From assembly GCA_038380795.1 (NCBI GenBank), contig CM076259.1:99249739-99313738 (forward strand): a stretch of 64,000 bases of DNA. Reading direction: 5' to 3'. The notes beneath the pieces are model-generated. The model was given only the letters and a program-made list of their open reading frames with translations. It searched no databases and was not told the DNA's origin. The translations under genes were made by a program, and so were the position numbers. This DNA is from Pyrocephalus nanus (lineage: Eukaryota; Chordata; Aves; Passeriformes; Tyrannidae). This document shows, one piece after another, positions 12,601-25,152 of the stretch (positions within the stretch are counted from its first letter, which is position 1; the number at the start of each line of letters is the position of its first letter).

Positions 12601-13999
12601 TAGACCAATTCTTCTCAAAGTGAAGAGTGTTGAAAAATTTTGAGAGGGATCAGGGAAAATCCATCTAACCTTTGTTTTCATTCTTTTTTCCTGTGGCTTT
12701 GGGATTCCTTTCCTCTTTGATGGCCATAGGATGAAGTGGCAGAAAGAGGATGTGATGAAAGTTGGGGTTTTGTGTAATACTTTCACCGTGTGCTGGCATG
12801 GCAAGTTGAGGTGGGGTCACAAAAATTGCATTTGCCCACCACTGCAGAAGCAGCCCCACAGAGACTTGCCCAGAGGAGGTGGTGGCTGGTGGGATTTGGT
12901 GGGAGTGCAGAGAGCAGGAGGGAGGCATGGCACAGGGGGCCAGGGCACCAGGATGAGCTGGAGTCAATCTCCCTCCGACAAGAGTTGATTGTTACATGGG
13001 TACATCACAAATTTGTATCCCATTAGTTAATCGGTTTAAATGGATTGTACAATCTGAAGGAAACAAAGAGGTGTGGGTGCAAATCCATATTACTTATGAA
13101 AGAGGGATTCACTCTTACTCCTTTTTTCCTCTCCTCTGTGCTAGCACTCTGCAGGGTGCTATGCTAACTCCTTTGTTTGGAATGGTGAATATTTAACTTG
13201 TTCCATTCTGTGAGGAAGCAAAGCACCCAGAGGATGCAGGAAGACCACTGCTCTTAACAGTGGCATGTGGGGAGGGGACCAAGTCAGCTGGACTGCAAAA
13301 CATGTCAAAAATTACAATCTCATTGTGAACAGTCTCTCTTCTTGGGTCCATAGGGGCTGTGTTAAAGACAGAATTAGAATGTGTTTCTTAGTTTCGGGTG
13401 TCCTTGTAAAATCAGTAGCTACTCACTTTGCTTAGGAGCTTTTCTACCTCTTTTTTGCCTACTCCTTTTATACAACTCACTAAACCTGGCTTAAACTCTG
13501 TGATAATTAATTAATTGCCTATACACTACCTGTTAATGCTGCTTTAAAAAACCACATCCTTCTTTGGTTTCCTGGATCAAAGTCTGAGCAGCCTAAGTCA
13601 TGCCCTATAAAAAAGAAAGGGAAGGTTGTTGTTTTTCTTTTATAAGACATACTATGTTAGGAGCAGGACAATTCTCAGGGACTCAAGAGGCCAAGGATAT
13701 GCGAGAGCAGCAGTGGGCTGTGTTGCCACTAACACTGCTTGCTTGGATCCCGCATCTTAGACAGAATGGCAACTTTGCATGTGCCTGACTAACTTGTGTA
13801 CAACATCTGATGTACAAAGACGGGATTTGTGCATGCAAATCCCTGTTGCATGAGAAAATGTAAAATTTGCTGAGACATAAGCTTTTACCGCATGCAATGT
13901 TTTAATTTCTCCACTAACTATGATAAAGCTAGCTTTACATGTGACTTTTCTGAGTGCTTTGCAGACTAGAAAGATAAAACAATACTGCCAAAAGTGGTT
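6663..13999. other. Long CR1-free non-coding stretch
   Basis: No gene recognised over 7.3 kb. Contents seen: a 31-bp tandem duplication (7137-7198); a 13-bp repeated motif TCAGGGCCAGTGG near 7866-7895; a T-rich tract (7906-7930); a short GT repeat (9072-9092) preceded by an ATGCAAAT octamer (9061-9068); a pyrimidine-rich patch at about 11395-11500; and a small dyad containing another octamer (13822-13843). Frames of about 80-120 codons at 11015-11675 lie in both strands of the pyrimidine-rich sequence and look like compositional artefacts. Confidence 0.55.
7137..7198 (+). repeat. 31-bp tandem duplication
   Basis: Two adjacent 31-bp copies (7137-7167 and 7168-7198) differ at a single base (A/G in the middle of the unit). 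The near-identity implies a fairly recent local duplication. It has no visible coding or regulatory role. Confidence 0.95.
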
Positions 14000-15797
14000 T
14001 GGAAGATTTCAGAGCAAGAAATTTGCCCAAGGATTTAAGAATCGCTATTGTACACAAAAAGCCTGACAAGTGTGTGTGGGTGGGAAGAAAGTCAGCCTGT
14101 TCCTTATGCAAAATCACAATCAATAAGAGCAGAGTGATGGCTAGGGTGTGAGGGGGTTACGTTGCAAAGAACGGGGATAAGTGAGACAGCAATAGCTGCA
14201 GTCAATATAAATCAGTTCAGATCTTAATCATCACTGTTTACCACAAGAGCTGAGGAGGAAAGAGGCTATTTATCTCTTTTTGCTTCTCTCTTCCAAACTG
14301 TCACCAGCTGCCACACCCTTCTGTCTTAGGGGCACAAACCCTGCAGCCCCTTCTTCATCCTCCCTTACCAGATTTTACTGTGGTCTGTCTTCTTCCTGGC
14401 ACACCAGTTTTTCTACATCCCACTACTTGCACGCTGGTGTGACAACATGAACAAGTGCTGCACATCTTCACTACCTGAGTCTCAAATGGTCCATGCCAGC
14501 ACCACCATGCCTCCCCTCAGAGCTGGAGTGTATTCACTAAAAAGTCCACTGCTGTCTAGTAGCAGCCTACTGTGCAGCTTTTTTAATGTGCCTTTAAAAA
14601 CATCCTTTGCCCTATTGCCTACAAAAATCAGAACTACAAAAAGGAAGTGCTACCTTCAGCTTGCTGTGCTGATCAGTGTGTTGCCTCATTTGCTCTCTTA
14701 CTTGATCATCCATGTCCATCTTCTGAACAGCTGCTACTTAATGGGACCAGGAAAAAGCTTTAGTAAAGCTCTCTGACTGGAGCCGTGCATATCAGAAATC
14801 ATAGATGAAGTTGCTGGGCACTCCATCCATTAAACCTATAATAAACAGAAATATAAAAGACAATATCGAGCAACATTTGGCCTGGTCTGTCTTGATTGAT
14901 CTGTTGCAATCAGCAGTTTCTCCACTGTTCTGGCTCTTCACAGTTGACTCAGAACACGTTGCCAGAGTGCTCAGGCTTCATATGCACCAGTAAAAATGCG
15001 AAGTATGCAAGTGTGACCCATGCTCCAGGTTAGCATTTATGCAGGAATCAGTGAGAACACTCTCTAGATTTGCCTTGAGATAATCAAATAATGAGAGGTC
15101 ACAGATTGGGAAAGCATTCAAGGGAAAGAGTTTAGACTCTTGGCCCAGATTGCTTGTTTTCATATTTCCTTCCCAGTCTGTAGAGTTGTTTTCTTCCTTT
15201 CCCGTCAGAAACACTTTCTGCCTGTGTCATGCAGTTTTCCTGGTGTGTGACATGTGCATGTTCAAAACCTCCTGGTGACAGTAAGCAGAAACAAGGCTCA
15301 AGAGAGCCTGCTCCTGTCAGTCAGCTGGGCATGATCACACAGGTATTATGAGTGTAAAACCTGATGCATTTTCCATGGTGCGTTTCTGCTCCCCTGCTTG
15401 CAAAGAATAAAAAAGCACTAAAAATGCTGCTTTAGACAGAAGTACATTGCAGTTCCTGACTGCTGAGTTCACAGCCAGGACACAATCTGTATTTGTGGCC
15501 AGCCTTCATCACTTCCTCAGCAGCTCCCCAGACACTTCTGGCCATGCTGGGGCATGTGGGGAACCTGAGGAAGCCCATGCTGTGCAGGGCTCTGTGGAGG
15601 TGCTCAAGAAGGCACCAGGAGAAGGCTGCATGATTAGCACTCCCTCACTGGAGATGCTGGGGGAACTTTCCCAGGGGTGCTAGCTGCTATCCAAGGGCAG
15701 AGGGTGGGGAGCACAGGCAGTGAGAGGGGAAAGGAGGTGCTGAGAACTGGAGGCAATGTAGACAGCTTCTCTCAAGAGACAAAAGCAGTGATGCCAA

Positions 15798-15837
15798 TGA
15801 AGGGGTGAAGGATAGTGAAGGGGTGAAGGGGTGAAGC
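15798..15837 (+). repeat. Short GAAGGGGT minisatellite
   Basis: Four imperfect copies of a GAAGGGGT-type unit, one of them interrupted by GATA sequence. A local tandem repeat without visible function. Confidence 0.75.
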
Positions 15838-18800
15838 TTGCTGAAGGATGTCCTATTCACTGTTTCAGGAACTGTGATTTTGCAGCAGTTATGACCAAGG
15901 CAGATCAGTTATTTCCAGCACAACGCTAGCTCCAGGCTCTGCAGCTTACTTAGCTGATGTCTGTGCAGACCAGACGTGCCACAAAGACACAATAGCACAG
16001 AGCAGACAATGCCATACAGAGAGTACCAGCAGTGCCGGAATGGGAAACCAGGGATCCCTATCTTTAGGTATATTGGCCTCAGTGTAACTTAGTTAATGCA
16101 TGGAACTCCATGGAGCTGGTGTACTTGGACCCTCGTCTCCCTGCATGAAGCTCTGGATGATCAGTATGTTGTGGGTGGGAGAAACAGGGGAAAAGTCCTG
16201 GATAAACAAGAAGCTTAAGGTTATCCAAACAGTGCAAGGCAACATAGAAACTAAGTTCCCAGACCACCTCCCATTATCTATCTCATTGAGGAAAGCAGGA
16301 AAACTCCTGCAAGAAGTAGTGTCATATGCTGTTCTCTACTGAACTGGAGATGCCTGTAAAAGTACATTGGCCTGGTTTACTATTCTTTCCAAGTATTTCT
16401 TACTGGCTCCTCTTGTTAGCCATTTAAACGCCCAGTCCATGGGTTTATTTAGAGAAGTGTTCAGTGAGCCCTCCTGGGAATAAAGCAGTGTTAACAGTGT
16501 TTTGCATCTGAGCCAATGTCCTTTCCTCTACCATCATCACCCCAGGATTACTTCACAGCCAGCACAAGACAAAAGCATGAGACAAAAGCAATGACAGCAA
16601 TTTCCCGGGCTAACACATCCCAGGGGCTCATCAGCTTGGCACCAGCTTGCATGTGGAGTGGAGAGTGGAAGGATTTCTTCCTGTAGGGTGGCCCAGTGCC
16701 TGGGGCATCTCAGGGATGTTTCTGGTGCAGAAACACAGAGTGGGACTGGGGCCACACTGGAGGGTGGTGCTGGGTGGGCAGTGGTCTTGGCTGACTACTC
16801 CTCTCCTCTGGAGCAAATAGCACCACCAAGCATGTACTTGCCCAACCCTGTATGTGCTATGAAGGATCCATTCAAGAGGGGATGGAATGTATCTGACAAC
16901 ATCATTGCAGTGGTGAGTCTGCTACATTCTTGTCGGGAGAGGCCTTCTTGCTAAGTACCACTTGGAGAGGCATTTACTTGTTGCCGATATGTCAAATTTG
17001 CTGTGGTCCCTGCAAACTCATCCTCAGCACTTTCCTTCTGCTTTCCTCACAGATAATATTTTCCCAGTACAAGAGATCTTGCTTAATTCCCTCTATTTCT
17101 TAGAAACAAACATAAACAAAAGCACGGTATGAACATCTGGGTCTTCTGTGTAAGGCTCCAGTAAGCAGTACTCCTGCTCAGGGCTGGATGAATCACTCTG
17201 AGCACACGCTGTATGTGCTTTAGAGCAAAATAGGAAATACCTGCACTTATAACAGTTTTATAACAGTCGTGCTTGAATCAAAGCAGATGATTTGTAGCCA
17301 GGGCCAGGTTCACAAGAAAGGGCGAGGTTGCTAGAAAATCAAAATGATAAAGCTTCCTGTTTTTAAAGATGGATTTCAACAATGATTATTGCTGCCTCAG
17401 AGAAGGAAATGGATGCTTGCTAGCTTAAAAGTACCTCGTTATTTCTCCTTGCATTAATGTGCCAAAAAGTTCACACAAACAAGTGAATTGTGCTGAAAAT
17501 GAAAGAGGCTTCCTTTCAGAGTTTTCATCTACAGTAAAATTACTATGTGCTCTCAAAATTAAGGCTACCCTGTGTTTTACTGTTATGCAAGCTTTAGGCT
17601 TTCTCCTTGGCAACGCAAAGTGCCCTTAAGAACTAGAAGTGCTCAATGTCTTATGACTTTATTTTCCTTATATACACAATGATTAAAACAAAAGACAGCT
17701 GTTAACTTCAGGAAAAAAGCCACCATGTAATAAATCTTCTGTGCTGCACCATAATAATAATCCTCTTCAGACAGACACAATTTAGCATAAGAGTTGTCTA
17801 CATTTGGTACTAGTTAACATAAGAAGGTATTCTTTTATTTCCAAATATAGGTGAAAGTTGGCTTCACATTACTGAGCTGCCATTCATGTTACAAACAGAA
17901 AGTGAAATCTCATTTTTTTTCTTTTTAAATGACACTTCACCAAAGGCATGATGTGCTTTCTGTGCCAAAGCGCCATCAAGACCGTCAAGTGTCCCTGTAG
18001 TCACAGCAGAACACACCCTCACAGGGCCATAGCACCACAGAAACAGATCTGTAAGGTAAGCTCATGAGCTGCTACTGAATGACGTGGCCTTTACTAGGAT
18101 AAGCACACTGAGGCAGAAGCATGCAGATTTTCGTTGCAATGCTTTGATACAGACTCTAAAATGCTTGGATGCAAAACGGATCCTGCCTGGATGCATTAGC
18201 GCCTTGACAAAGCAAGATTTGCATTTATTTTGAACCTTTGGTGAACAACACAGTAGCACAGAATTCATGTAGGTAAAAAACAATGAGTCAGCCTGCTTGG
18301 TTTAATCATTTCTCAGGCCTTGCAGATAAGCTCCATGAATATCTCTCTGGATTTTGATGGAGATAAGATTTTATGTGCCAGGTGTTATAGAGGATTTAGT
18401 GATCCTCTTGAGTTCAACAGTGATATAAAGGTGGTATGAACAGTTCTTTGTCAAGTCCCTCCTACTCGTCTCTGTTTTTGGAGGCTGAAGATAAATTTGG
18501 TGTCACCTTGAATCTTTTTTTGAAAACGTTTCTCAGGGTATTTGTTGTACAAGTAAGTAGGTAATTGGATACAAAGAAGGTACAAAGAAAGTAATTTGCA
18601 TAGATTTGATGTTTTAGAAATGGGAGTACTTATGAAATGGTGTGTGAATTCAGGGTCATGATTCATCTTCTGTAAAGTCAGTGCTGAACTTCAGATTTAG
18701 AGCTAGGTGCACTTTTCAGACCGCTTGCTAGGCTTAGCACATGAGCAGTAAGAGAATGGATAAAACATTTAAGAAAACATGAAAAGAAATACCAAAAGAT

Positions 18801-19385
18801 CTTCCCGACATTTATTTGTTTTTTGAAAAATGCCTGCAAACTGGTAGAACTCAGATAGGTTTCTGAGAAGTTTCTGTATGTTTAAAAACCTTTTCCAAAT
18901 AACAGCTTGTGTGAGGATGAAAAGGTATGGCTGGAGCATTTGTTGCTATTGGAGCAGTTCTTGGATTATGAAGCGGACCACTTCAAGATGACATGTTTTG
19001 TGTTGGAAACGGACATGTGGCCAGATATCCTAAGGACTGTGGGAAATATCAAGGCAATTTAAAGCAACCTTTTCCTGTTCATATCCCACATATAGTCCAG
19101 AAAAATTAAGGAATTCACCAGCTATTTGTGAGCATGCTTATAGTGTTAAGTAAAGGGAAAGGAGGGAGGACACATAAGACTGAGCCCTGATCACTTGCCC
19201 TTTCCCATTGCTATCTCCTTGCCTAATCCTGGTTTGGGCCACTCTAACAAGAGAAATTTGTTGTGGGGTGGACCCTGACCATGGTGGTGGGAAACAAGTC
19301 CTTGGACTTCTTTTATGCAGTCATAAGACACAGCATGTCAACCAACTTGCCAGATTCTTCCACTCCCTTGTAACCTAAGCATAAT

Positions 19386-19445
19386 TAAAAACCAACCAAC
19401 AAAAAAAAAAAAAAAAAAAAAAGAAAAAGAAAAAGAAAAGAAATA
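19386..19445 (+). repeat. Poly-A and GAAAAA tract
   Basis: A run of 22 A (19401-19422) preceded by an ACC-AACC-AAC patch and followed by repeats of GAAAAA. It could be a simple repeat or the tail of an old poly-A retrocopy. I could not recognise a retrocopy body upstream, and CR1 does not normally use poly-A tails, so a simple repeat is more likely. Confidence 0.8.
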
Positions 19446-22400
19446 TTAATTTAGAACACTTAAAATTATCAATGAGACTGTAGTTCAGCCATATAGGAAG
19501 CTACAGGTCTCTTTTGGTCTGTACCACATAAAAAATCCAGCTGGTCCATGGTGCAGAGAACTAATTTGGTAGAAACACACTGTGTTACTTCAGAGAAGAC
19601 GACCTCCATGAGGCCTGGATGACCTTGAGACATTCACTCCAGCCTCAAACATTTTGTGATCCAAATGTCTGTGAAAATTTCTTTGTCCTAGAAAACTTAA
19701 TGCCACATGTGCTATAAGCTTGTCCATGCTACCCTAATTCTGCACTGACAGTTTCTATTCTCACAGCTGGAATAACATGAGCATAGGACCAAAAGAATGC
19801 GATATGCGATAACCACCTTGCTGGGAACTATGCCTTGTTCAACAGAAATGCCAATTTATGCACAGACTATGTCCAAATTACACCTGCTGGTACATATCTC
19901 TGATATTGATCACTACAGGATCATGTTTAAGAATCAAATGGAAGCTGCAACTTTTCCTGTCAAAGTTAGACAAGGCCCTGAACAAAGTAGCAGGCCTGCT
20001 TATTCATATAGAGTACCTTTGTTTTACAGGCATGAGCCAGTAAACTGTATTTTCTGCTGTGCTCAGCACCGAATTTAACTAAAGCTGACAGTGCTCCCAT
20101 TACTGCCACCTTCTTGCCACTGGACTTCAATAACCTAGAGATTGTTCCTATGTGGGTAACACAGAAACAAGGTATATTTCAAAGTGAGGCCAAAACAAGA
20201 AGTGGACCTCTGTGCTAAGGGCAGCCTGAAATCCCAAAAGGGAACTGCCATAATCTGTGACACGACAAGCTTAGTTTCACATTGGGAAGTTTACTTGAGA
20301 AGCAAGTAAGTAAAGTATTCCTCCAAGTCATTAGCTAATTTGGATTAGGGAGAGAAATACCTGAAAATGTTGTTATAGACAACAGCTGCAAGCCCCTGCT
20401 AGGAGAAATTCAGCAAGTTTTCTAGTTCCAAGAGATAATGCCACTCCATGAATCCAAATCTTTGGTTATGACTTAAGCAAAGGTTGTTCATTTGACATAT
20501 GGCAAACAGAACATCATCTATGACCTTAACTTTAAATTACTCAGCAATAAATTCTCATCCAAAATTCCAGCAAATCCTGAAGCTACTAGAGCTGCATAAT
20601 TAATTATTTACCTGAATTAGTGGCAATGGGCACTGATTCCAAGTAATGAGAATTTGGAGTTTCTCCTTAGCTTTGATTTTGTTATGGATATTAGTCTTTT
20701 TAAAAATACTTCATGTGCAGATGATTTTGCAGCAAAAGCAAAACACTCAACCACTAACCAGGCTCTGAACTGATGAACAAGGAGAAGTTTGATTTCTCTT
20801 CTGCTTTTAACGGCCACTGGAGTTGCTTTTACTTTCAAAGATGCAAAGTTGAGCAACTGTGGCAGGGTATTCATTCCCAGCAAGCAACCTGTTTTTAAAA
20901 TTCAAGCAAACATGAGTCTCTCCCAGTGTCTGTGAATTCCAGACATCCAGCTGGGGGCTGCTGATAATGAAAAGGAACTGACAGCTATGTCACAGCTGTC
21001 CCAATGCAGAGTTAACTTCTCTGTTTCATAAAGAGAAAACCAGCCCGGAATCTTGATAGTATCCCAAGGGAGAGCGGGTTCCTTGGACATTGGAAATTAT
21101 ATCTGGCATGGGTGAAAGTAGAATAGTAAGTGGTAAAGTAAGAGAACTTGCATTTTCATGGCTGAAAAAAGGCAATAAGCTTTTTAATGTTGAGGAAAGC
21201 ATGAAGCAATCCATCAACTTCACATGCAATATATTTCCTTTTCATTTGCATCCTTACCTGATGTACTCTTGTGAACCAAAATACTAACACTGAGGCTGGA
21301 AGCACCACAGGGCATGATGAGAGGATGATTTCTGTGGACACAGAGCAGTACCTCTCCAGCAGCGCCAGGCTCCGGAAGCAATGCGTATCCAGCGTGTCAC
21401 TCTGAGCATGTACAAATGTGGTTCTTTGTTCCATCAGCTGCTCTGCATGTGACAGGGGGCTGTTTTAGAAACAGGAGTTTCTTATTTATGCTGCCCCAAG
21501 GATGAATAAATATATAATTACTTACTAAGATATCCCCACACTGAAAGCCTGGCTTTTCAGCCACGAGGACACGGCCTTTCCAAATGAGCTATCAGTTTTG
21601 TGATTGCATTCTTGTCCCTTCCTTCCAGCTATAGTGAGTAGTACACGCTGGCCCTGATGTCCCTCAGTGCTTTTCATTTACCATTGCATGGAAACAGCAG
21701 CAGTTACTTATGGTCCTGCCTGCTTTCTTCTTTGTCAACTGATTGCTGCTCTTGAGGCACACAGTGCAAACCTACTAATCATAACCTTCCTGGACACAGC
21801 AATCCTTATGAGTGAAGAGGTTACTGCTGGGGTTGCAGCATCCTTCAAATATATTGACAGCCTCAGTTTGCTGCTCTGAATAATTTTTCTATGTGAATCA
21901 AGCCTTATTTTTTATGCTTCTTAAAGATGCTTTTTTTGCATTTTCTCTCTCTAGCCTGTGACCCCAGTGGAGAAATTTTTGCATGGCCTGATTTGATTGC
22001 TTCTGTTTCCTAATAATCATTTGCTAATTACCTTTTGCCGGTGAACGTTTGCTAATAATTAGCACAGTGGTAACTAAGAGAACACTTCCTCCCTGTAAGA
22101 AGCATGTAAGATATCTATAGTAACCATGGAATAACATCTGGTATATAGGAACTTTTTGAATGGAATACTAATACAAGTTAATGATGGTTTTAAGTAATCT
22201 GCATATGACCTTTTAAGAAGCAACTCGGCACACATGCAATCAGAAAAAGTATTTTAGACCAAAAACCTGAATTTTTCCATGTCCAATTTGATAAATATTG
22301 CCTTTCATTGACAAATTATATTTTTTCCAGTGTAGTCTCTACTGCTTTAATATTATTCTACCTTGGTAGTACCTGCCATTAGCATGTCCAGATGAATCAA

Positions 22401-23071
22401 AGCAAATCAGTCCAATGGCACAGTATGTTCCAGAGGAGACAGGTGACATGACACTGGGGGATGTTTCAACAGAAAAAAACACAGGACAGAAAGGCACAGA
22501 GAAATCTGGGGAAAACTGGCCAGGAGCCAAGGAATATGGCTATATGGCCAGCTCTGCTACCTATGGAGGTGATGGCTGCATCGTAACCCAGGATTAGTCA
22601 TTCTTACCAGAGCTGTGTGAGCTGCTTCTGTGAGGCATTTAGTCTCTTTTCTGCTGAAGCACAGAGGGAGAAAGGAGATGCAGTGGGCACTCAGAGCAGG
22701 AGTGCCACACTCCAAGCATCAGTTTAACCTATGTACGAACTTTCCTACACAGAAGTGGTCATTTGCAATTCCACCTCACCATTGCAGATTCCTGGTTCCT
22801 ATGGGACAGAGGGAGGAAGCAGGATTTAGTGAGTTTGTCTCAAAAACATTTTTAACTTTTGTAGCATTCTGTCTTTATTACCTGATGGTGCAAATTGAGG
22901 TCAGAGCACTGCATTCACTTCCTTTGTACACACACTAGCATGGACTGAAGAAAAGATCTCTATGTTTCAGGCCTGTGTTTTTTTTCTCTTCCCCATAATC
23001 ATTTTAAGCACCATGTAATCTGTGGTACAGAAGTACATCTCCTTACGTGCAGGACACAATACTCTGAACGT

Positions 23072-23248
23072 GAACAGGCTGCCCAGGGAAGTGATTGAGT
23101 CACCATCCCTAGAAGTAATTAAAAGATGTAGATGTGCTTAGGGACATGCTTTAGTGGTGGACTTGGCAGTGTAAGCTTTACAGTTGGACTTAATGATCTT
23201 AAGGGTCTTATCCAAACTAAACAATTCTATGATTCTAGGATTCTATGC
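23072..23248 (+). mobile_element. CR1 LINE 3' fragment
   Basis: About 177 bp of the CR1 3' end, plus strand. It begins in the ORF2 C-terminal coding region (nucleotides equivalent to the conserved GCCCAGGGAAGTG block). It runs through the 3' UTR (GGTGGACTTGGCAGTG, then CAGTTGGACTTAATGATC) to a terminal CAATTCTATGATTCTAGGATTCTATG. It is severely 5'-truncated and non-coding. Its tail is of the same type as the 5735-6662 copy. Confidence 0.93.
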
Positions 23249-23933
23249 TGTGAAAAATACATGCACAAGTAGATGCTGCTACTTCTTTGTCCTTTAAGAT
23301 CTTTAAGCCTAATTTAAGATTGCAGCTTTCATGTTTTTTGATGAGATTTATTAATCACAATCTCATTTATCTTATCTTTCTTTCTGCTATTGCTTTACCT
23401 GTGTACCAGAGCTGGTACATCAATATCAACATGCACCAAGGAGCAGATTAATTCCACAGAACATTTTCCAGACAGCAATGGCGGGGTGACTGGAGGAGCA
23501 GGAATGAAGGAAGCTATGCTACAGTACAGAAATCTAAGCCTACCATTATGTCATTTCATTGAAGTTATTCTATGATACATCAAGAGCAGGTGCAGACACA
23601 GTGGGAGTGAGAGGAAAGGAAACATAGAATCAGTAGCCCAAATTTGGCTCTCTGATACAAACAGGACCAGTATGGAGCTATTTGGACATAGGTTTCCAAA
23701 ACATTCCACCAAAAGACAGAATGGAGCACTGCTAGAATCTCAGATTGAGTGTGATGCGAGGACTAATGATGAAAGCTGTGGGCTGCTGGGACTCACCACA
23801 AGTAAGCATTGGAGAAGGATCTCTCTCCCCACAACCTGCTGTCTCCTATTCTCCATCAGCAGTATTGTGCCTTTTTACTAAAACAAAATATGCATTGACA
23901 TTTCAATATGGGAAGAGCAGTGGGATCCTACAA
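23249..23933. other. Spacer between two CR1 copies
   Basis: About 690 bp of unique sequence between the plus-strand copy ending at 23248 and the minus-strand copy whose 3' end is at 23934. No gene seen; short overlapping frames of 61-69 codons at 23390-23942 have no recognisable content. Confidence 0.55.
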
Positions 23934-25152
23934 GAATCATAAAATACAGAATCACAGAATGTGCTGAGTTGGAAGGGATTCACAAGAATCATCAAGCCCA
24001 ACTCCTGGTCCTGCACAGGACCATGCCCAAGAGTCACACCATGTGCCTGAGAGTATTGTCCAAATGCATCTTGAACTCTGTCAGGTTTGGTGCTGTGACT
24101 ACCTCACTGGCAGCCTGTACCAGTGGCCAACCACCTTCTGGGTGAAGAACCTTTTGCTAATATCCAGCCTAAACTTTCCCTAAGACAATTTCAGGTCATT
24201 CCCTCAAGTTCCATCTCTGGTTACCACAGAGAAGAAATCAGTGCCTCCCCCACTCTTCCCCTCACAAGAAGGTTGTAAACTGCCACAAGGTCTCCCCCTC
24301 AGTCTTTTCTTCTCCAGGCTGAACAGACCAAGTGACCTCAGTCAGTCTTCATAGGGTTTCCCCTCAAGGCCCTTCACCATCTTCCTTGTCCTCCTTTGGA
24401 CACTTTCTAATGACTTAATGTCTTTCTGAAATTGTGGTGCCCAAAACTGCACACAATATTCAAGGTGAGGTCATACCAGTGCAGAGCAGAGTGGGACAAT
24501 CCCCTCCCTCGACCGGCTGGTGATGCTTTGCCTGATGCCCCCCAGGATAGGGTTGGCCCTCCTGGCTGCCAGGGCACTGCTGACTCATATTCAATTTACC
24601 AACACCAAGGACCCTCAGATCCCTTTCCACGGCACTGCTTTCCAGCATCTCATTCCCCAGTCTGTACATCTGGGGTTGCCTCATCCCAGATGCAGAATCC
24701 AGCACTTTCCCTTATTGAACTTCATATGGTTGGTGATTGCTCAGTTCCCTAATTTGTCAAGGTCTCTCTGCAGGGCCTTCTTGCCTTCGAGGGAGTCAAC
24801 AGTTCCTCCCAGTTTTGTGTCATCTGCAAACTTGCTTAGTATCCCTTCCAATTCTGCATTCAAGTCATTTATGAAGATGTTGAAGAGCACAGAGCCTAAG
24901 ATGGAGCCCTGAGGAATCCCACTAGTGACAGGTCTCCCGTCTGATTTCCCCCCATTCATTATTACCCTCCGTGCTCAACCCATGAACCAATTGCTCACCC
25001 ACCACAGAAGGATACTTGAGAGACGGTATCAAAAGCTTTACTGAAATTCAAAAAGATTACATCAGCTGACTTCTCTTGATCAACTAGGTGGGTTACCTTG
25101 TCATAGAAGGAAATCAGGTTGGATAAGTGAGACTTTCCTCTCATGAAACCTA
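23934..25152 (-). mobile_element. CR1 LINE fragment with reverse transcriptase remnant
   Basis: The longest CR1 copy in the window, about 1.2 kb, on the minus strand with its 3' end at 23934. A minus-strand frame at 24741-24959 (72 codons) is part of the reverse transcriptase. It shows SGIPQGS at residues 13-19, VLFNIFIND at 24-32, and the catalytic-type motif FADDTK at 44-49. It then runs into the [14 protein letters not shown] block before a stop. A second frame at 24460-24705 continues the ORF2 region (LGNEMLESSAVERDL, then KLNMSQQCPGSQ), so at least one frameshift or stop separates the two. The element fades near 25152 in sequence that matches the usual CR1 upstream reverse transcriptase region. 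The sense-strand 3' end (GTTGGGCTTGATGATTCTTG, then CCAACTCAGCACATTCTGTG) differs from the other copies and resembles the SINE tail at 2469-2520. The copy is non-functional. Confidence 0.94.
24741..24959 (-). pseudogene. CR1 ORF2 reverse transcriptase remnant
   Basis: A fragment of the CR1 ORF2 polyprotein, which in an intact element carries an apurinic-type endonuclease and a reverse transcriptase. The visible part covers the PQG box and the FADD active site with both aspartates intact (residues 46-47). It is only 72 codons long, against several hundred for an intact domain, and has no endonuclease attached. The start at 24959 is simply the first ATG in the open stretch and has no biological meaning. 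It lies entirely inside the CR1 copy at 23934-25152. Confidence 0.9.

Larger units (their letters stand above)
14000..23071. other. Long CR1-free non-coding stretch
   Basis: No gene recognised over 9 kb. Contents seen: four copies of a GAAGGGGT-like motif in a small minisatellite (15798-15837); a poly-A and GAAAAA tract (19386-19445); and a TAAT-rich segment near 21995-22080. Frames up to about 109 codons (for example 14447-14776, plus) show no domain and I treat them as chance. Confidence 0.55.

Noticed and set aside
19386..19445. Poly-A tail of a processed pseudogene
   Set aside because: I could not recognise any retrocopied gene upstream or a clear target-site duplication.
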